A DNA stretch of 64,000 nucleotides from Cercospora beticola (Eukaryota; Ascomycota; Dothideomycetes; Mycosphaerellales; Mycosphaerellaceae), in NCBI RefSeq assembly GCF_033473495.1, contig NC_088935.1:3348001-3412000 (forward strand), given 5' to 3'. The notes under the pieces are model-generated. The model did not search any database and was not told where the DNA came from. It saw nothing but the letters and a program-made list of their open reading frames with translations. This document shows positions 44,221-55,488 of the stretch, in pieces (the stretch's first letter is position 1; each line of letters begins with the position of its first letter). The position numbers were made by a program, and so were the translations under genes.

Positions 44221-44785
44221 GCAGCCTGGCCTTGCGGTTTATTATATGTACTGCGATACCCCTTCGGCGAGGCCCGCGTCGGCGTGATGATACATGGTAC
44301 CGGGAGGCGTTTCTTCGAAGCTGTGGGAGGTCTGTTTCTTTTTAGCTGCCGCATTTTCATGAGGAGCTCGAAGCCGAGAATGGTCGAGCGCGAAAGTATG
44401 AGCTTTGTTCTTGATGGTACTCTTCAGCACTAATGTTTGCAAAACTGCGAAAGAACGCGAGTCTGGCAACGGAAAATGATGGGAGAGTAAATAGCTCAAC
44501 GTGTGCGTGGCTCTGTACGATGCGGAAAATCTTCATGTTCAGCACGTTCGTCGTCAGCAGGTCTCGGTCGTCTTGTCGCGCATGCGCTTTGCAACGCAAA
44601 CTACAGGTGAGGTTGTTCGTGGGCAAGGTCCGTTCCGTTGGCGGAACTGGTGGGCCGCGTCTCGTGCTTCGCTGACCTCATGGACGGGAGGTGTCGCGCA
44701 CTGCGATCAACGGTATGAGACACTGACTGACTATCGCTCCATACGTTCGCTGCCCTCGAGCCCACTGCACTCGTTCGTATCTCCG
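44221..44785. other. Spacer between zinc-cluster gene and RQT4
   Basis: Probable 3' UTR and promoter. The RQT4 frame is open upstream to 44501, but the first convincing start is at 44786. Confidence 0.4.
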
Positions 44786-46518
44786 ATGGCGGCCAAACTG
44801 GAAACTTGGGCGCTGCCGCGATTGCAGCAGCTTTTGCCACTGGACGACGAGTCACTGCGACAAATTATCACGTATGCAGACTCACTTCCCAAGGACAGTG
44901 CTGCAGAACATCTCAAGAATCTCCTGGGTGACGATGCGAAGAGTCTCGAGTTTATCTCGAGCTTCAACATGCGGCGACAGCATGCACCATCCTCGTCCAG
45001 TGCCACTCGGGAGCCTGCCAGCAGTAATGCGCCTGCCGCGGATGCTGCGAGGCAACCCAAGAAGCCAGCCAGGAAGAAGCCTAATATTCACGCCCTTCCT
45101 GCTCGTCAAGTACAAGGCCACGGCGATTTGAGCGGTGCATACAGAAAACGTGACGAGGAAAACTATCTAGTTGGATCATCGCGTCAGACGCACAGAGACC
45201 AGGTCGCTGACAACCTCGCGTTGCAAGACAAGCCGCGCGATGCTGCCCAGCTGCCACTCATCACTGACAATGCAGCGCCGACAACACAGCCTATGACTTC
45301 GAAGCCTCCACCCTCTGCTTCCGGTCATTTGATCTCAGACTCTCTTGCCCTGTCAAAAAACAGCAGTAGGAAAGCTTCACCGGCACCGAAGACCAAGGTC
45401 AACATCTCCGGAGGCACTGCTATGCATGGCGCCTCTACTGCCCTCTCAGACTTGGACTCTGCCATTCGTAGTCTCGAAATACAGACCAATCCGTCTTTGA
45501 TGGGCGCCGAAGATGATGCGAGAAGGAAATGTCCCTGTATGGCGACGAGACATCCTTTGCTAGATATGGCGCCAAACTGTCTCAACTGTGGCAAAATCAT
45601 CTGTGTGAAAGAAGGGCTTGGTCCCTGCACATTTTGCAAGTCGCCTCTGCTCAGTTCAGATCAATTGCACAAGATGTTGAGAGTGCTCAAGGATGAGCGA
45701 GGCGAGGAACGAATGAAGTCGAACAATGCCGCACATAAAAGAGCGGAAGTGTCACAAGGAAAGGTAAATATTGACACTAGTCTTCCCTTTTCAATGCAGG
45801 CTTTCAACGGAATTGTGTTCACTGACGACTGTCGTTTTCTTAGGCTCGAGCATTCACAGGACGCGATTTCCTGGCACAGGCATCATCCGCACGATCGTCA
45901 CCCCTTTCTTCAGCCCCAGCAACTCCCGCTGGATCCGACGACGAAGCTAGTTCCAAGGCAAAAGCTCATCGGGACAAATTACTAGGATTTCAGGCCAACA
46001 ACGCACGACGAACTCAAATCCATGACGAGGCAGCAGATTTTGATCTCCCATCAGCCGGCACAAACATGTGGGCAACACCCCAAGAACGAGCACAGCAACT
46101 CAAAAAGCAACAAAAAATGTTACGCGAAATGGAGTGGAATGCGAAGCCAGAGTACGAGAAGAGACAAGTAGTGGCAAGTATTGATGTGAAAGCGGGCAAA
46201 GTCGTTCGTCGCATGGCAGAAATTGAGAAGCCTGATTTTTCAGCCACATCGGATCCAGAGGAGGATGAAACTGTCCCTGTGTTCAACAGTGGTGGAGGGG
46301 CTTTCAGCAAAAATCCGCTAGCGAGAGGGTTGATTCGCCCCGTGGCAAAAGAGGACAAAGGAAAGGGTGTCGCGAGAGAAAAGCGGGCCACCATGTGGAG
46401 GAGGGTGCAAATGGATCAGGATCAGGGAGACAATGAACAGTGGATCCTCGATGGCGGTGTTTATGGCTCGCGGCCCCACGATGCGCCTTTGGGTGAGGAG
46501 GAGCGCGCTTGTGGGTGA
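44786..46518 (+). CDS. RQT4: ASC-1/TRIP4-type zinc finger protein (Rqt4 homologue), 550 aa
   Basis: Two exons (44786-45763 and 45844-46518) with an 80-nt intron. The N-terminus, WALPRLQQLLPLDDESLRQI then EHLKNLLGDD, is the CUE-like/helical part. The middle is low-complexity. A C2HC5 zinc finger follows: CPCMATRHPLLDMAPNCLNC, then GKIICVKEGLGPCTFC. The second exon has WATPQERAQQLKKQQKML, the conserved motif after the finger, and ends LDGGVYG. TRIP4 and yeast Rqt4 belong to the ribosome-quality-control trigger complex (with Slh1/ASCC3 and Cue3/ASCC2), which splits collided ribosomes. The cytosolic role is inferred from the family. Confidence 0.9.
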
Positions 46519-46987
46519 CCAGGGGACGCAGACTCTCCTGCTATCGACACCCCAGGCCAAGGCATGAGACTCGTTGGCGGCTGGTGAGTCAGTCCCGGGC
46601 TCGGTCTTTAGATGCCTCGCAGGAAGCTGTTAAGTGATGATGGCCTCGATACGATACGATGACAAGCTGAGGCAAAGGTGAGCTGGAAACCTCCAACTTG
46701 TCCTGCATGACATCGAGATCAAGGATCGATCTGCCGAGACTGTGGACTCGCGCGATATCAAAATAAATCATGGTATTCAACTACGAGAGTGCGCTATCAA
46801 GCAGCTAACTTTGAACAAGAATACCAAGTATACGTCTCGAACATCGCGCCTCGTGTATCTATAGCTCCACCAACACAGCACTGGTCGGCGCTGCACATGT
46901 CGCTCGCTCATCTGTTGGTGTTTGGTCCTGAGTTGAGCCTCTTATCCTGTCATGCCATCTCTTTTCATCTGCCTTGCTCGCCACCAA
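46519..46987. terminator. Convergent 3' flanks of RQT4 and the HMG-box gene
   Basis: No gene seen; expected polyadenylation regions of two convergent genes. Confidence 0.4.
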
Positions 46988-48624
46988 TCATCTCATCTCC
47001 TGAGCAACGTTCCACGTCGGCGCCAGAGTCGCATTACCATCCACAGGACTCGTCGAGTTCTGTGCGTAGTAGTCCGCAATCGGCAGACCACCCATCTCAA
47101 CACCATGCAAATCGCCGAGAGCATTATCGAAATGAGACTCGTCGGCGTTTTCACCTGCAGCAGCAGCATCCAATTGAAAGCCTTGCAAACTAGGGTCAAC
47201 AACATCTTGATGTTGCGAGAGATATTGAGCATGTTCGTATTGCGCTGTGCCAGGTTGTGGAGTAGCACTTGTCGATGGCGCTACTTGGTACTGGTACTGC
47301 CCTTGATATTGTGGGTAGACAGACTGTCCGTACATGCTCGCGTTGTACTGTTGCTGGTTGTAGTGCTGAGGTGTGCTGGTTCTGGAGGTGCTGAAAAACT
47401 CTTCGGATCCTGAGCCTCCTCCGGGTAAGCCTAGACTTCCCATGGTGGATTGCTGACCGTTGAGAGAGGCTGGGGTAGGTACGCGAGGTGCGGCATGCAT
47501 CTCTTGGTACATGTATGGATTTTGTGCGTATTGTTGCTGCGGTGAGGCCTGGATCCAGGTGTGAGTTTGAGTGTTGTATGGCTGACCAGTGGCCTGATCG
47601 TAAGCGACGTTGGATGGGAGAGGACGGCCAGTGTGGGCGTAGTACTGCTCGTATGCACCCGCATTCTGGTCGTAGTATGGATGAGAACTGAAGCCGACGT
47701 TGCTGGGCAAGTACGCCGCATTGGGATCTTGTCGTCGCTGTCGCACTTGGCGACCGCCACGATACTCTCCATCTGGATCGCGATCTTCCAGGTCGCTGAG
47801 CTCCTCCTCGTCGTCGGTTGCTTCGCCCTTGCGACGCTTGTTGGAAGACTTGCTCGGCGAAAACTTGTATTTCGGATGTGCCTCCTGGTGATGTTGACGT
47901 TCCAGCTTTGCCCACTCGTCAAACTGATTGCGGACCTCGTCTGGCTCCATTGGCCACGACTCTCCAGCCACAGAAGACACAATTTGGTGATTGTTGAGCT
48001 CACACCACTTCTTGCATCGGTCGGCATACGCAGATCTGTAGAGAATGAAGGAGTTTTGTGGACGTTTGATGTAGCCGTTGTGGTCAGAGACTTCTTTCAT
48101 CCTCTCTTCGACGCTGCGGTTCACAAATGCTGCGGTGTCTTTCAGCGGTACGTCCATGTCCTTGGTCAGTATGGACAATGGTGCTGTAAGCTTTGGCATC
48201 TTGGACTTGTCGAGCTTGCTCTTCTTTTCCTTCTTACGCGGCGCGGGAGACTTGGATACGCGGGACTTGCTTGTGCTGAAAGGAGAGTCGGTCCTGGTTC
48301 TGGTAGATCGACCACTACGTGTGCGTACGCCTTCACTTGCAGTGTTGGATCGAGGAGTGGGCGGATCATGTGCATAGGAATGGTCGTTGGAGTAGGCACC
48401 GTCGAAGCCATCCTGTAGGGAGTCAGTGAGTGCTTCGGAAAGGTCTTACTGAGACGACGTACGTAGATATCTAAGCCACTGGCGTTGTCTTCGAATGTTG
48501 GGAATCGCTCTGTGGATTGTGTAGGCTGCTGAGCATACTGGGAGTTGAACTTTTCAAGCTCGTCGCGTAGCTTGCTGTCCACTTGCTCTTGAGAGCCGGG
48601 ATGCATAACAGCAGTGGATGTCAT
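46988..48624 (-). CDS. HMG-box transcription factor (MATA-HMG type)
   Basis: Two exons. The start at 48624 gives MTSTAVMHPGSQEQ. An intron (GTACGT to CCCTACAG, about 48471-48415) joins SGLDIY to DGFDGAYSN. A Ser/Arg/Lys-rich stretch precedes the HMG box: YIKRPQNSFILYRSAYADRC, then SSVAGESWPMEPDEVR, then QFDEWAKLERQHHQEAHP and KYKFSP. These are the N-S-F, W and P-x-Y-K core positions of mating-type-like (MATA) HMG domains. A basic RRKGE-type segment follows, then a long Gln/Tyr/Pro-rich tail typical of activation regions. It is a nuclear DNA-bending regulator by family; relatives control sexual development and mating. No mating-type locus marker (APN2, SLA2) is nearby, so this is not the MAT locus. 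Confidence 0.9.
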
Positions 48625-51400
48625 CGTCGGAGCAGCCGGTGGCGGTGGCGGTGAGATCGTGAGACTTGTCTGTGAAAAGCTCCTGAGCGAAGGAACCAAT
48701 GTCTATCAAGGCCGGAACCAAGATATTGCCTGTATGTTTCGTGAGCATGGATTGCCATAGCCATGGTTGCGTTCCGGCGGTTTGTCTTGCGTGTGCGCGC
48801 GCATGAACACCTCAAGGAAGCAAGAAGATGGAATCAGTACCTTGTGCAACTATCCGCTGCAGGACGCACTTTGTCTACTGCGCCGTACCGACAACCGGAC
48901 CGAAAGTTCTTTGCTGCAAGGAACAGTATCAATGCAGTCCTTGTCGTTGACCTCTGCCTCTTCGCTCGCGGGGGATGTTTCTTTGCGCGTGGTGCTGTCG
49001 TTGTCTGATGCAAGAGCTTTGTTTCGGAGAGTGGCCAAAGAAGACTGACAAGCAAGTGGAGTTAGAATGCACGGAAGAGTCGCACGAGATCCTTTGTGCC
49101 AGCAGAGCGTTCAGGATACTTGTAGCAGAGAAGACCTTGCTACAATTCTGCAAGCAATTTGTCGTTCTCCTCTGCTGCGGACGTTCGACTGACGCCGCAT
49201 CCGTAGTGATCTTGAGTCTGGGCGTGCGCAAGAATCAGAAGATGGCCGTTTTCGGAAGTCGAACTCGCGCGATTGGTACGGCTCGATGAACATAGTCGCG
49301 CACGAGTCGACGGTTGCGAAGAGATAGAGAAATCGATTCCTGCTTGCAGAGATACACCTGAAGAAACATGAGCAGGGCGCCTTTAGAGGTCCATAATTTC
49401 CCAAAAGGTCATGCACGCCCACGCAGCTAGGAAGCACTACGACCCGCGCCACTGCCTACTGTGTGGGACTGGCCAAGCCACACTCTAGCACGTTGACCGT
49501 AGTGTCTTGAAGATTCACGGTGATTGAAGCTCAGCATGTGCCTGGCGAGCCACGGTCCACTGGTTCGCAGCGTGCCGTTGACGTGCAGTTGGCAGCGAGC
49601 TTGTCGCTACGCATCCTTGCACACCAAGCTCGCCAACGACGGCGGAGCGGTAGGGTGCTTGTTTGTCGTACACGGCCCTTCAGCTGCATTCCTCACGCTA
49701 GTCGGTCCGCTGGTTGAAACGGGGGACGACAGGCCCAATAGCGACGTCGCAGCGCCCCGACCGCGCTCCCAGACACACTGTCCACATGCGGCCTGACGAT
49801 TGCACGCACCTGCGCACCATCTGCGAACGCAGTGTGATCCTGGCCCAGACGGCGGCTGCTTGCATATTCGACCCAGCGACTGGGCGCTTGGGCGTTTGAG
49901 CCTCGCACACGCACGGAAGCGATTGATGCATGTTCGACAAGCCAATGATCCTCTGGGCCTCATCACTCCAACTGTGATCGTGCGGGTGTCGTCTCAGTCA
50001 TCGATGCAGTCGCGATGGGGCCCTCTAGCGCAATGCAACGCTGGAGTCTCAGCAACTGCAACCGGAGTGATCCACTGAGAGGTGCAATCGTCCACGCCAT
50101 TTCCGTCGCTGCCAGGGCACGTGTGCTACGAGTGTGCATCGAGCACCGAACCTGATACATGGTGGGTAGTACAGGGCGTGACCGCAGGAACGCTAGCGTG
50201 CATTCCGGTAGAGCACATTGCACCCACTCGGCAGCAGCCGAACTGCCCTGTCTGCGAACAGAAGTAATGTATGGCCTGTTCTGCCCCTAGGATTGCGGCC
50301 TAGTTTGCCGATATGCACCAGAAGAGCCTCACGCACACTTGCAGCATAGCGCGTGCGCACCTACAACTCTTGCCGCGCTGCGCCGTGAGCTTGGTCTGCA
50401 GGTCTGCAGGTACAGCTCGCCGCGCTATTCCACAATCGCCGAAGGGTAGTAGCGCGAGCTGTAGCCTTGTCGGGATTCTGAGATCTCGTGCTGGACAACT
50501 GGGCTCGTGATCCGCGCATTGGTCTCATACGGCACACACGATCCACACGAGCTATGGCAGTGGGTTCAAACAGGCACGCAAGCTTCTCATGAGATGGTGA
50601 TGGTGAGAAATGTGTGCGCAGGCGAAGATGTCCTGCTCCCCATCGGAACTAGTGACGAGGTCCAGTAGGAAAGAGAGGAGGAAGTTCATTGGATACCAGT
50701 AATCGAATTCTCGCTGCTGTGGCCATGCCCGAGACATGCGCACTATCCATTTAATGTCCGACGGTGAAGCACACAGAAGGGAGAAGATCTGCTTTCGTCG
50801 CCACGGGCATGATGACGGGCAGCTGCACTGACATACGCCTCTTCTCAACGTCCAGTCGGTCGTGCAACCCCAGCCGTGCGCCTGGAGGATGACAGCTCGC
50901 AGCTCGCAGCTCAAAGTCGCCTGCGGAGCAATTCATGTTTGGTAGAGGGAAAACCTTGAGGTCCAGTTCGGCAACGCCGCAAAGTATGAGCTCCAACAAG
51001 GTCCTAGTAGTATTCACATGAGAATTCTGTCTGCCTTCCTTCGAGACGCTTTGGCAGCGACAATGTCATACATCGCCAAGATCAGTATTGCGCGTTTATC
51101 GCGTGTAACATTCGGCTCCAGCTCTTCAGCTGATATGAATCAGCTTCTCAGACTATTGGCTGATACTTTGCACGAAAATGTGATTGGCGGACACAGCTGG
51201 CAGGCATAGCCCTTTTCACTCCGATCTGAGTCTCTCGGGGCGCGGGTGTATTGGAAGCATCTAGATCTCGTCGCTCCAGCCGCTTAGCGCTGATGGATAA
51301 TCGAATCGCTTGTTTGAAGCCGAAGGCAGACGAACGGTTCCCCAGCATTCGACTGAGCGTTGGACGCCCACGAGAGCATCGTTCGGAGGGGCCGATGGAC
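48625..51400. other. 2.8 kb gene-free region
   Basis: Upstream of the HMG-box gene and downstream of ACL4. I checked both strands for domains and tRNA A/B boxes and saw none. Small ORFs such as 50082-50267 (with two C-x-x-C pairs) are not supported by splice context. Confidence 0.4.
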
Positions 51401-52627
51401 TTACGAGTCTTGCATTTGCTCATCCTCATCTTCGTCTGCATCCTCGCCTTCACCATCCTCTATGCCTTCCCATTCTGAATCATCTCCATTTGCTTCGGCG
51501 TTCTCATCCTCAGGACCCAGGATCGTTTGCAGCTTCTGCACAAGCTCTTGTGCGTGATCGAAAAGTCTGTCGTCTTCGTAATCCTGCTGTTTGTAAAGCT
51601 TCAGACTGGTTTTGAGCCATTTGCGGCTGCCCTTCAACGCACGCAAATGAAGCTGCTTCTCCGTCGAGGAAGTACCGGTGTCCATTGCTTCTGAATGATT
51701 CGCATCTGTGCTGGTCTTCTCACGTTGGGCGAGGAGATGTTGACACCAGCCTCCCAGATACCACGCCTCAACACTCTGGTCATCTTCTTGTATGAGACGA
51801 TGCAGAACCTCCATTGCCTCACTCTCGAGGCCGGCCTCCATAAGTAGTCTCGAAAGTGAGACCTTGGTAGGAAAGTCAGGTACTGCCGGGTCCTCTGGTT
51901 CAAGATCCACCCACATGGCTAACGAACGCTTGAGTGCAGCCTGAGCATCCTCACGGCGATCCTGTGACAGGCGAACTGAAGCCAACGTCTGTAAGACCTC
52001 TGCGCTCGTCTCATCTTCGATGCCCATCGCCTCAGTCACCAAGCTCTCACAGCGAGCTTCTGCATCATCCTCCCATGATAGATCTGTCATGTACACTTCC
52101 ACGATTCCGCAAAGAGCATTGGCCAATTTTCGCTTCTTCTCCACGCGCATGAGCAGCAAAGACTCTTGATCGACCCCCGGGGGCACTCCCGTTCCATTCT
52201 CCAGGGCCTCGATCTCAAATTGCAAAGCCTTGACACCCTTCTCAAACCACTGCACACTCTGTTTCCCACCCTCCTCGCACAGTTGTGCCAGCCACAGGAA
52301 TTTCTCGGCGCCGCCACCAAGGGCCTCTGGGACTCTGCCTTCGGGGTCGAGTTGCACAGCCTGCTCAAAGTAGTCGCGGGCCGAATCTGCGGCCCCGAGT
52401 TCGATGGAAATTTCTCCTAGCAGTGTTGCCGCAGGCAGTTTTTCTGTCACGGATCCATTCTTGACGTGTGACCAGAGTTGCTTGGCCACGACCAGTGCTT
52501 CTGCCGGCTGAGACTGCTCGACCAGCTCGAGGGCAGTCGCGTAGAGCTGTTCAGGCGACTGCGTGCTTGCCATGCTGGGATTCTTCTTTTTGTCGCGCTT
52601 GGTGTTCCTGGTAGTCTTCTTGGCCAT
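51401..52627 (-). CDS. ACL4: TPR assembly chaperone of ribosomal protein L4
   Basis: Single exon, 408 aa from the ATG at 52627 (MAKKTTRNTKRDKKKNPS, a basic nuclear-localisation-like start). Tetratricopeptide helices run through the protein: PEQLYATALELVEQSQPAEA, LLGEISIELGAADSARDYFE, SAEVLQTLASVRLSQDRRED, and EAWYLGGWCQHLLAQREK. The C-terminus is very acidic (DDSEWEGIEDGEGEDADED). This arrangement matches yeast Acl4, which captures nascent Rpl4 and escorts it to the nucleus. It is divergent from GIR2, with 194 bp between the start codons. Confidence 0.9.
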   Translation of the reverse strand: MAKKTTRNTKRDKKKNPSMASTQSPEQLYATALELVEQSQPAEALVVAKQLWSHVKNGSVTEKLPAATLLGEISIELGAADSARDYFEQAVQLDPEGRVPEALGGGAEKFLWLAQLCEEGGKQSVQWFEKGVKALQFEIEALENGTGVPPGVDQESLLLMRVEKKRKLANALCGIVEVYMTDLSWEDDAEARCESLVTEAMGIEDETSAEVLQTLASVRLSQDRREDAQAALKRSLAMWVDLEPEDPAVPDFPTKVSLSRLLMEAGLESEAMEVLHRLIQEDDQSVEAWYLGGWCQHLLAQREKTSTDANHSEAMDTGTSSTEKQLHLRALKGSRKWLKTSLKLYKQQDYEDDRLFDHAQELVQKLQTILGPEDENAEANGDDSEWEGIEDGEGEDADEDEDEQMQDS

Positions 52628-52821
52628 GTGGGAAGACGAATGGGATGTGAGTAGTTTCTGTGTTTGGGCCTTGTCGAAATCATACTTCGCCTCGCAAAAT
52701 TGTTGCAAGGGAAGGTTTCGGCAAGCCTATCGATAGACAGGGATCGGCTGTCACATCAGACTGTGCCCGCCGATACTGACGAACTTGGCCAGGCAGTCAA
52801 ACACTCCACAATACGCAGACC
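52628..52821. promoter_or_regulatory. Compact bidirectional promoter ACL4 / GIR2
   Basis: Only 194 bp separate two divergent start codons, so both promoters and 5' leaders must share this interval. Confidence 0.65.
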
Positions 52822-53556
52822 ATGGGCCGAGAAGAGCAGAAAGAGGAGCGCGAGGTGCTCGACTCCATCTTCCCGGACGAGATCCAGGACATTTCCGAAA
52901 CTGAATTCCGCATTACCATCCCGCTTGACACGCCCGAGTCACAGGCCGCAGAGGCACAGGCGCAAGCGGAAGATGGAGAGGCCGAGGACGAGCGCGTGCA
53001 TATAATCCTCAATGTGCGGTACCCAGAGGCCTATCCTGACGAGCCACCTATTCTCGACATCACTCAGCCGCCCAATGCGCCCAAATATGAGCACCTCGAC
53101 ATCCAAGAAGACAAGCAGCGCCTGCTGGATGCGCTGCAGCCAGAGATGGAAGCTTCGCTAGGCATGCAAATGGTCTTCACCTTGCACTCCACGTTGAAGG
53201 AGACCGCGGAACAGCTCATATTGGAACGGTACCAGGCTGTGATCGCCGTGCTGGACGCCGAAAAAGCTCGCATTGAAGAAGAGGAGAACAAGAGGTTCGA
53301 GGGCGAGAAGGTCACACGGGAAAGCTTTCTGGCCTGGAGAGACAAGTTCCAGAAGGAGATGGCGGAAGAGGCAGAGAGGAAGCGACTGGAGCTAGAAGCT
53401 GAAGAAAAGAAGAAGAGGGGAGGGAAAGATTTGAAGGAGGTTCTGACTGGGAGACAGCTATGGGAGCAAGGTCTGGCTGGCAAGACTGCGGATGATGAAG
53501 ATGAGGGTGACGATGCGATCACAGAAGGGGTGAGACAGGTCAAGGTCGGAGGATAA
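52822..53556 (+). CDS. GIR2: RWD-domain protein Gir2 (RWDD1/DFRP2)
   Basis: Single exon, 244 aa. The RWD domain (about residues 1-115) contains EEREVLDSIFPDEIQDIS and NVRYPEAYPDEPPILDI, with the YP-x-x-x-P signature. It is followed by a long charged helix (AEEAERKRLELEAEEKKKRG) and a C-terminal LTGRQLWEQGLAG motif that binds DRG GTPases in the DFRP2 family. Yeast Gir2 binds Gcn1 and the GTPase Rbg2 and modulates Gcn2 signalling. The length is close to human RWDD1 (243 aa). Confidence 0.93.
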   Translation: MGREEQKEEREVLDSIFPDEIQDISETEFRITIPLDTPESQAAEAQAQAEDGEAEDERVHIILNVRYPEAYPDEPPILDITQPPNAPKYEHLDIQEDKQRLLDALQPEMEASLGMQMVFTLHSTLKETAEQLILERYQAVIAVLDAEKARIEEEENKRFEGEKVTRESFLAWRDKFQKEMAEEAERKRLELEAEEKKKRGGKDLKEVLTGRQLWEQGLAGKTADDEDEGDDAITEGVRQVKVGG

Positions 53557-53957
53557 GTTTGATGACATGCTGCTTGACAGCATGCATCGTGCACGTTTGC
53601 CGAAGTGAAGTCGATACGGACCCGTGCCCGATGTTACGGCGACTGTGGCATTCGCACACCACTGAGCCCTCGTCAAGCGACACCAAAGTGAGCTGATGAA
53701 GTCAGGCTCAGAGGTTGGCTCAATATGATAGTGACGAAGCGCCAGATCCGCGTCCAACGCAGCGGTTTGATTCGAGATCCCACAGCTCCGGCCTGGCGTT
53801 GGCGGCAAGCTCAAATGCATTCCGAGGTCAACGAAAAGTGGTGCACATGCTCTCAGCAAAGCAGATACGATGTTTGTCGAGTAGTAAACCTGGCCGCCGA
53901 AAGGAATTGCTCGGGCCTGAAGGCAATTCTGTAGTGCCGATCTCAGCTGCCCTGTGG
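53557..53957. terminator. Convergent 3' flanks of GIR2 and the methyltransferase
   Basis: Without the last intron the methyltransferase frame would extend to 53828 into this interval. I prefer the spliced end at 53958. Confidence 0.4.
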
Positions 53958-55059
53958 CTATTCGTTGTGCCTGGGTAAGCCCTAGACATGAAGTCAGTAA
54001 TCACACTCGATGAGTTGTCTTGTCCGCTCCATACCATGTTCCAGCCGCCTTTGTCTCTAAACGGCTCGTCCTTTCTCGGATTCGCATCGTTCCCTGATTC
54101 TCCCAACCTTTCTGGACCCCACAGACTACCATCCTTCTTCGCCACGTCGTTGGCGAAACCTGGTTCCCAATGTTGGTGGTCCCTCCTATCCGCTCGCCAA
54201 TCACCAGCGGCCCAGCCTTGAAGTGAGCCCAGCCAGTTGCCCAGTTTCTGGAGAACAGTGGCTGATTTGCGTCCTTTGGCTATGAATAAAGTGCGGTGCA
54301 CAGTGCCTGAGCTGAGCTCCATTCGAGCCGGTTGCTTGAGTGCAACAATGTCGAAGTCCTCGAACCCCGCGGCTTGATACATGTCTCTCATCTGATCTCC
54401 AGTAAAGCCGTTGTGTTTGATGGTATGAGCCATCTCGTTCATGGATCCGCTGTTGCCACTGGAGTCATGATTGACTTTATGATCGAATGGTAGGAAGTCG
54501 ACGATTAGAAGGACGCCTGTAGATGCCTTCAATCGCGCCGCGAGACGTTTGATGGCAGTTTCGGGATCCTCGAAATGGTGGAAGCCGAGGCCAATGGCTG
54601 CAATGTCGAACTCATGCCACTCACTTGTATTGAAGGCAGGATCGATGTCTTCGCCCAATAAATTTCCAACTACCGCACGAGCTTGCTCATGCTGCAGACC
54701 CGAGGAGGTGGCAGCCTCGTTGTACCGCTTGACCATGTTTTCGCTGATGTCGATGCCTCGGATCTCGTTGACATATGGCAGCAGAGCTTGTGTAACGGCG
54801 CCAGTTCCGCAGGCATAGTCGAGTAGCCTCACCTGGCGCTCATCAGACTGCTCTCCTGGAGAGGAGGTAGCCCATTCAGCACCAATCCAATCCTTTCTCG
54901 CAATCAAGGCTTCTGCCACTTGGGCTTTGATCGCTCGCTGCCATGGCTTGGTATCATACGTAGCTGAGAGATCACTGTGGATGTTCAGCTGGCAGAATCG
55001 TTGATGATTGGGGCAACCGACTCAAAAGCTTTGCGGTTAGCCTCTGTAAAGGCAGTCAT
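53958..55059 (-). CDS. Class I SAM-dependent methyltransferase
   Basis: The Rossmann core has motif I VRLLDYACGTGAVTQALLP, motif II IRGIDISENMVKRY, FDIAAIGLGFHHFEDPETAI and LLIVDFLPF, followed by a second domain with GFTGDQMRDMYQAAGF. This is the Methyltransf_11/25 class; the acceptor substrate is unknown. The last intron (54034-53982, branch CTGAC) gives a 24-nt final exon ending GLPRHNE. The 5' end is abnormal. ATG 55059 gives MTAFTEANRKAFESVAP but meets TGA at about 54988, while the main frame (TYDTKPWQRAIKAQ) is open just beyond, shifted by one base. Either a 1-bp indel or an unusual intron is needed. It is divergent from ERG24. Confidence 0.85.
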
Positions 55060-55488
55060 TGTAGGTGTGTGTATCAGGAGTAGCAAGTTGGAAAGCGGGG
55101 TGGGACGGCGGATGAGAGGGACAATACAAACATCAGCGCAAGGATATACACGAATAGCAATGGCTCGACAATAGCCCGGATACTTTGTGCCTCAACCGGA
55201 AAGATACAGTTCGAGACTATGTGATGGCAGATGCATCTCAGGGTCGGCGCCAAAGTCTCCGAGATGGACGGGAGTGTGATGTGGCTGGATGCAACGCGTC
55301 ATAGTTAGGCGCGCCAACATTTGGGCTCAAGCCTTACAGCTCGTACGATGCTGCTGAGGAACGTGAATTTCCCTCGTCCTCGCATCGAACGACAATACCA
55401 CTCGTCGGCACTATATATCTGCTGACCGGGCATGCCCCGCTGCTGCCACGACTGTCTGAGCCACTGAAAAACAGCACACCAGCTCTCA
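55060..55488. promoter_or_regulatory. Divergent promoter methyltransferase / ERG24
   Basis: 429 bp between start codons. CTATATAT at 55411-55418, about 75 bp before the ERG24 start, is a TATA-box candidate. I did not recognise a sterol-response element. Confidence 0.45.

Noticed and set aside
46988..48624. HMG-box gene as a mating-type (MAT1-2) locus
   Set aside because: The box is MATA-like, but the long Gln-rich tail and the absence of APN2 or SLA2 neighbours argue for a general HMG regulator.
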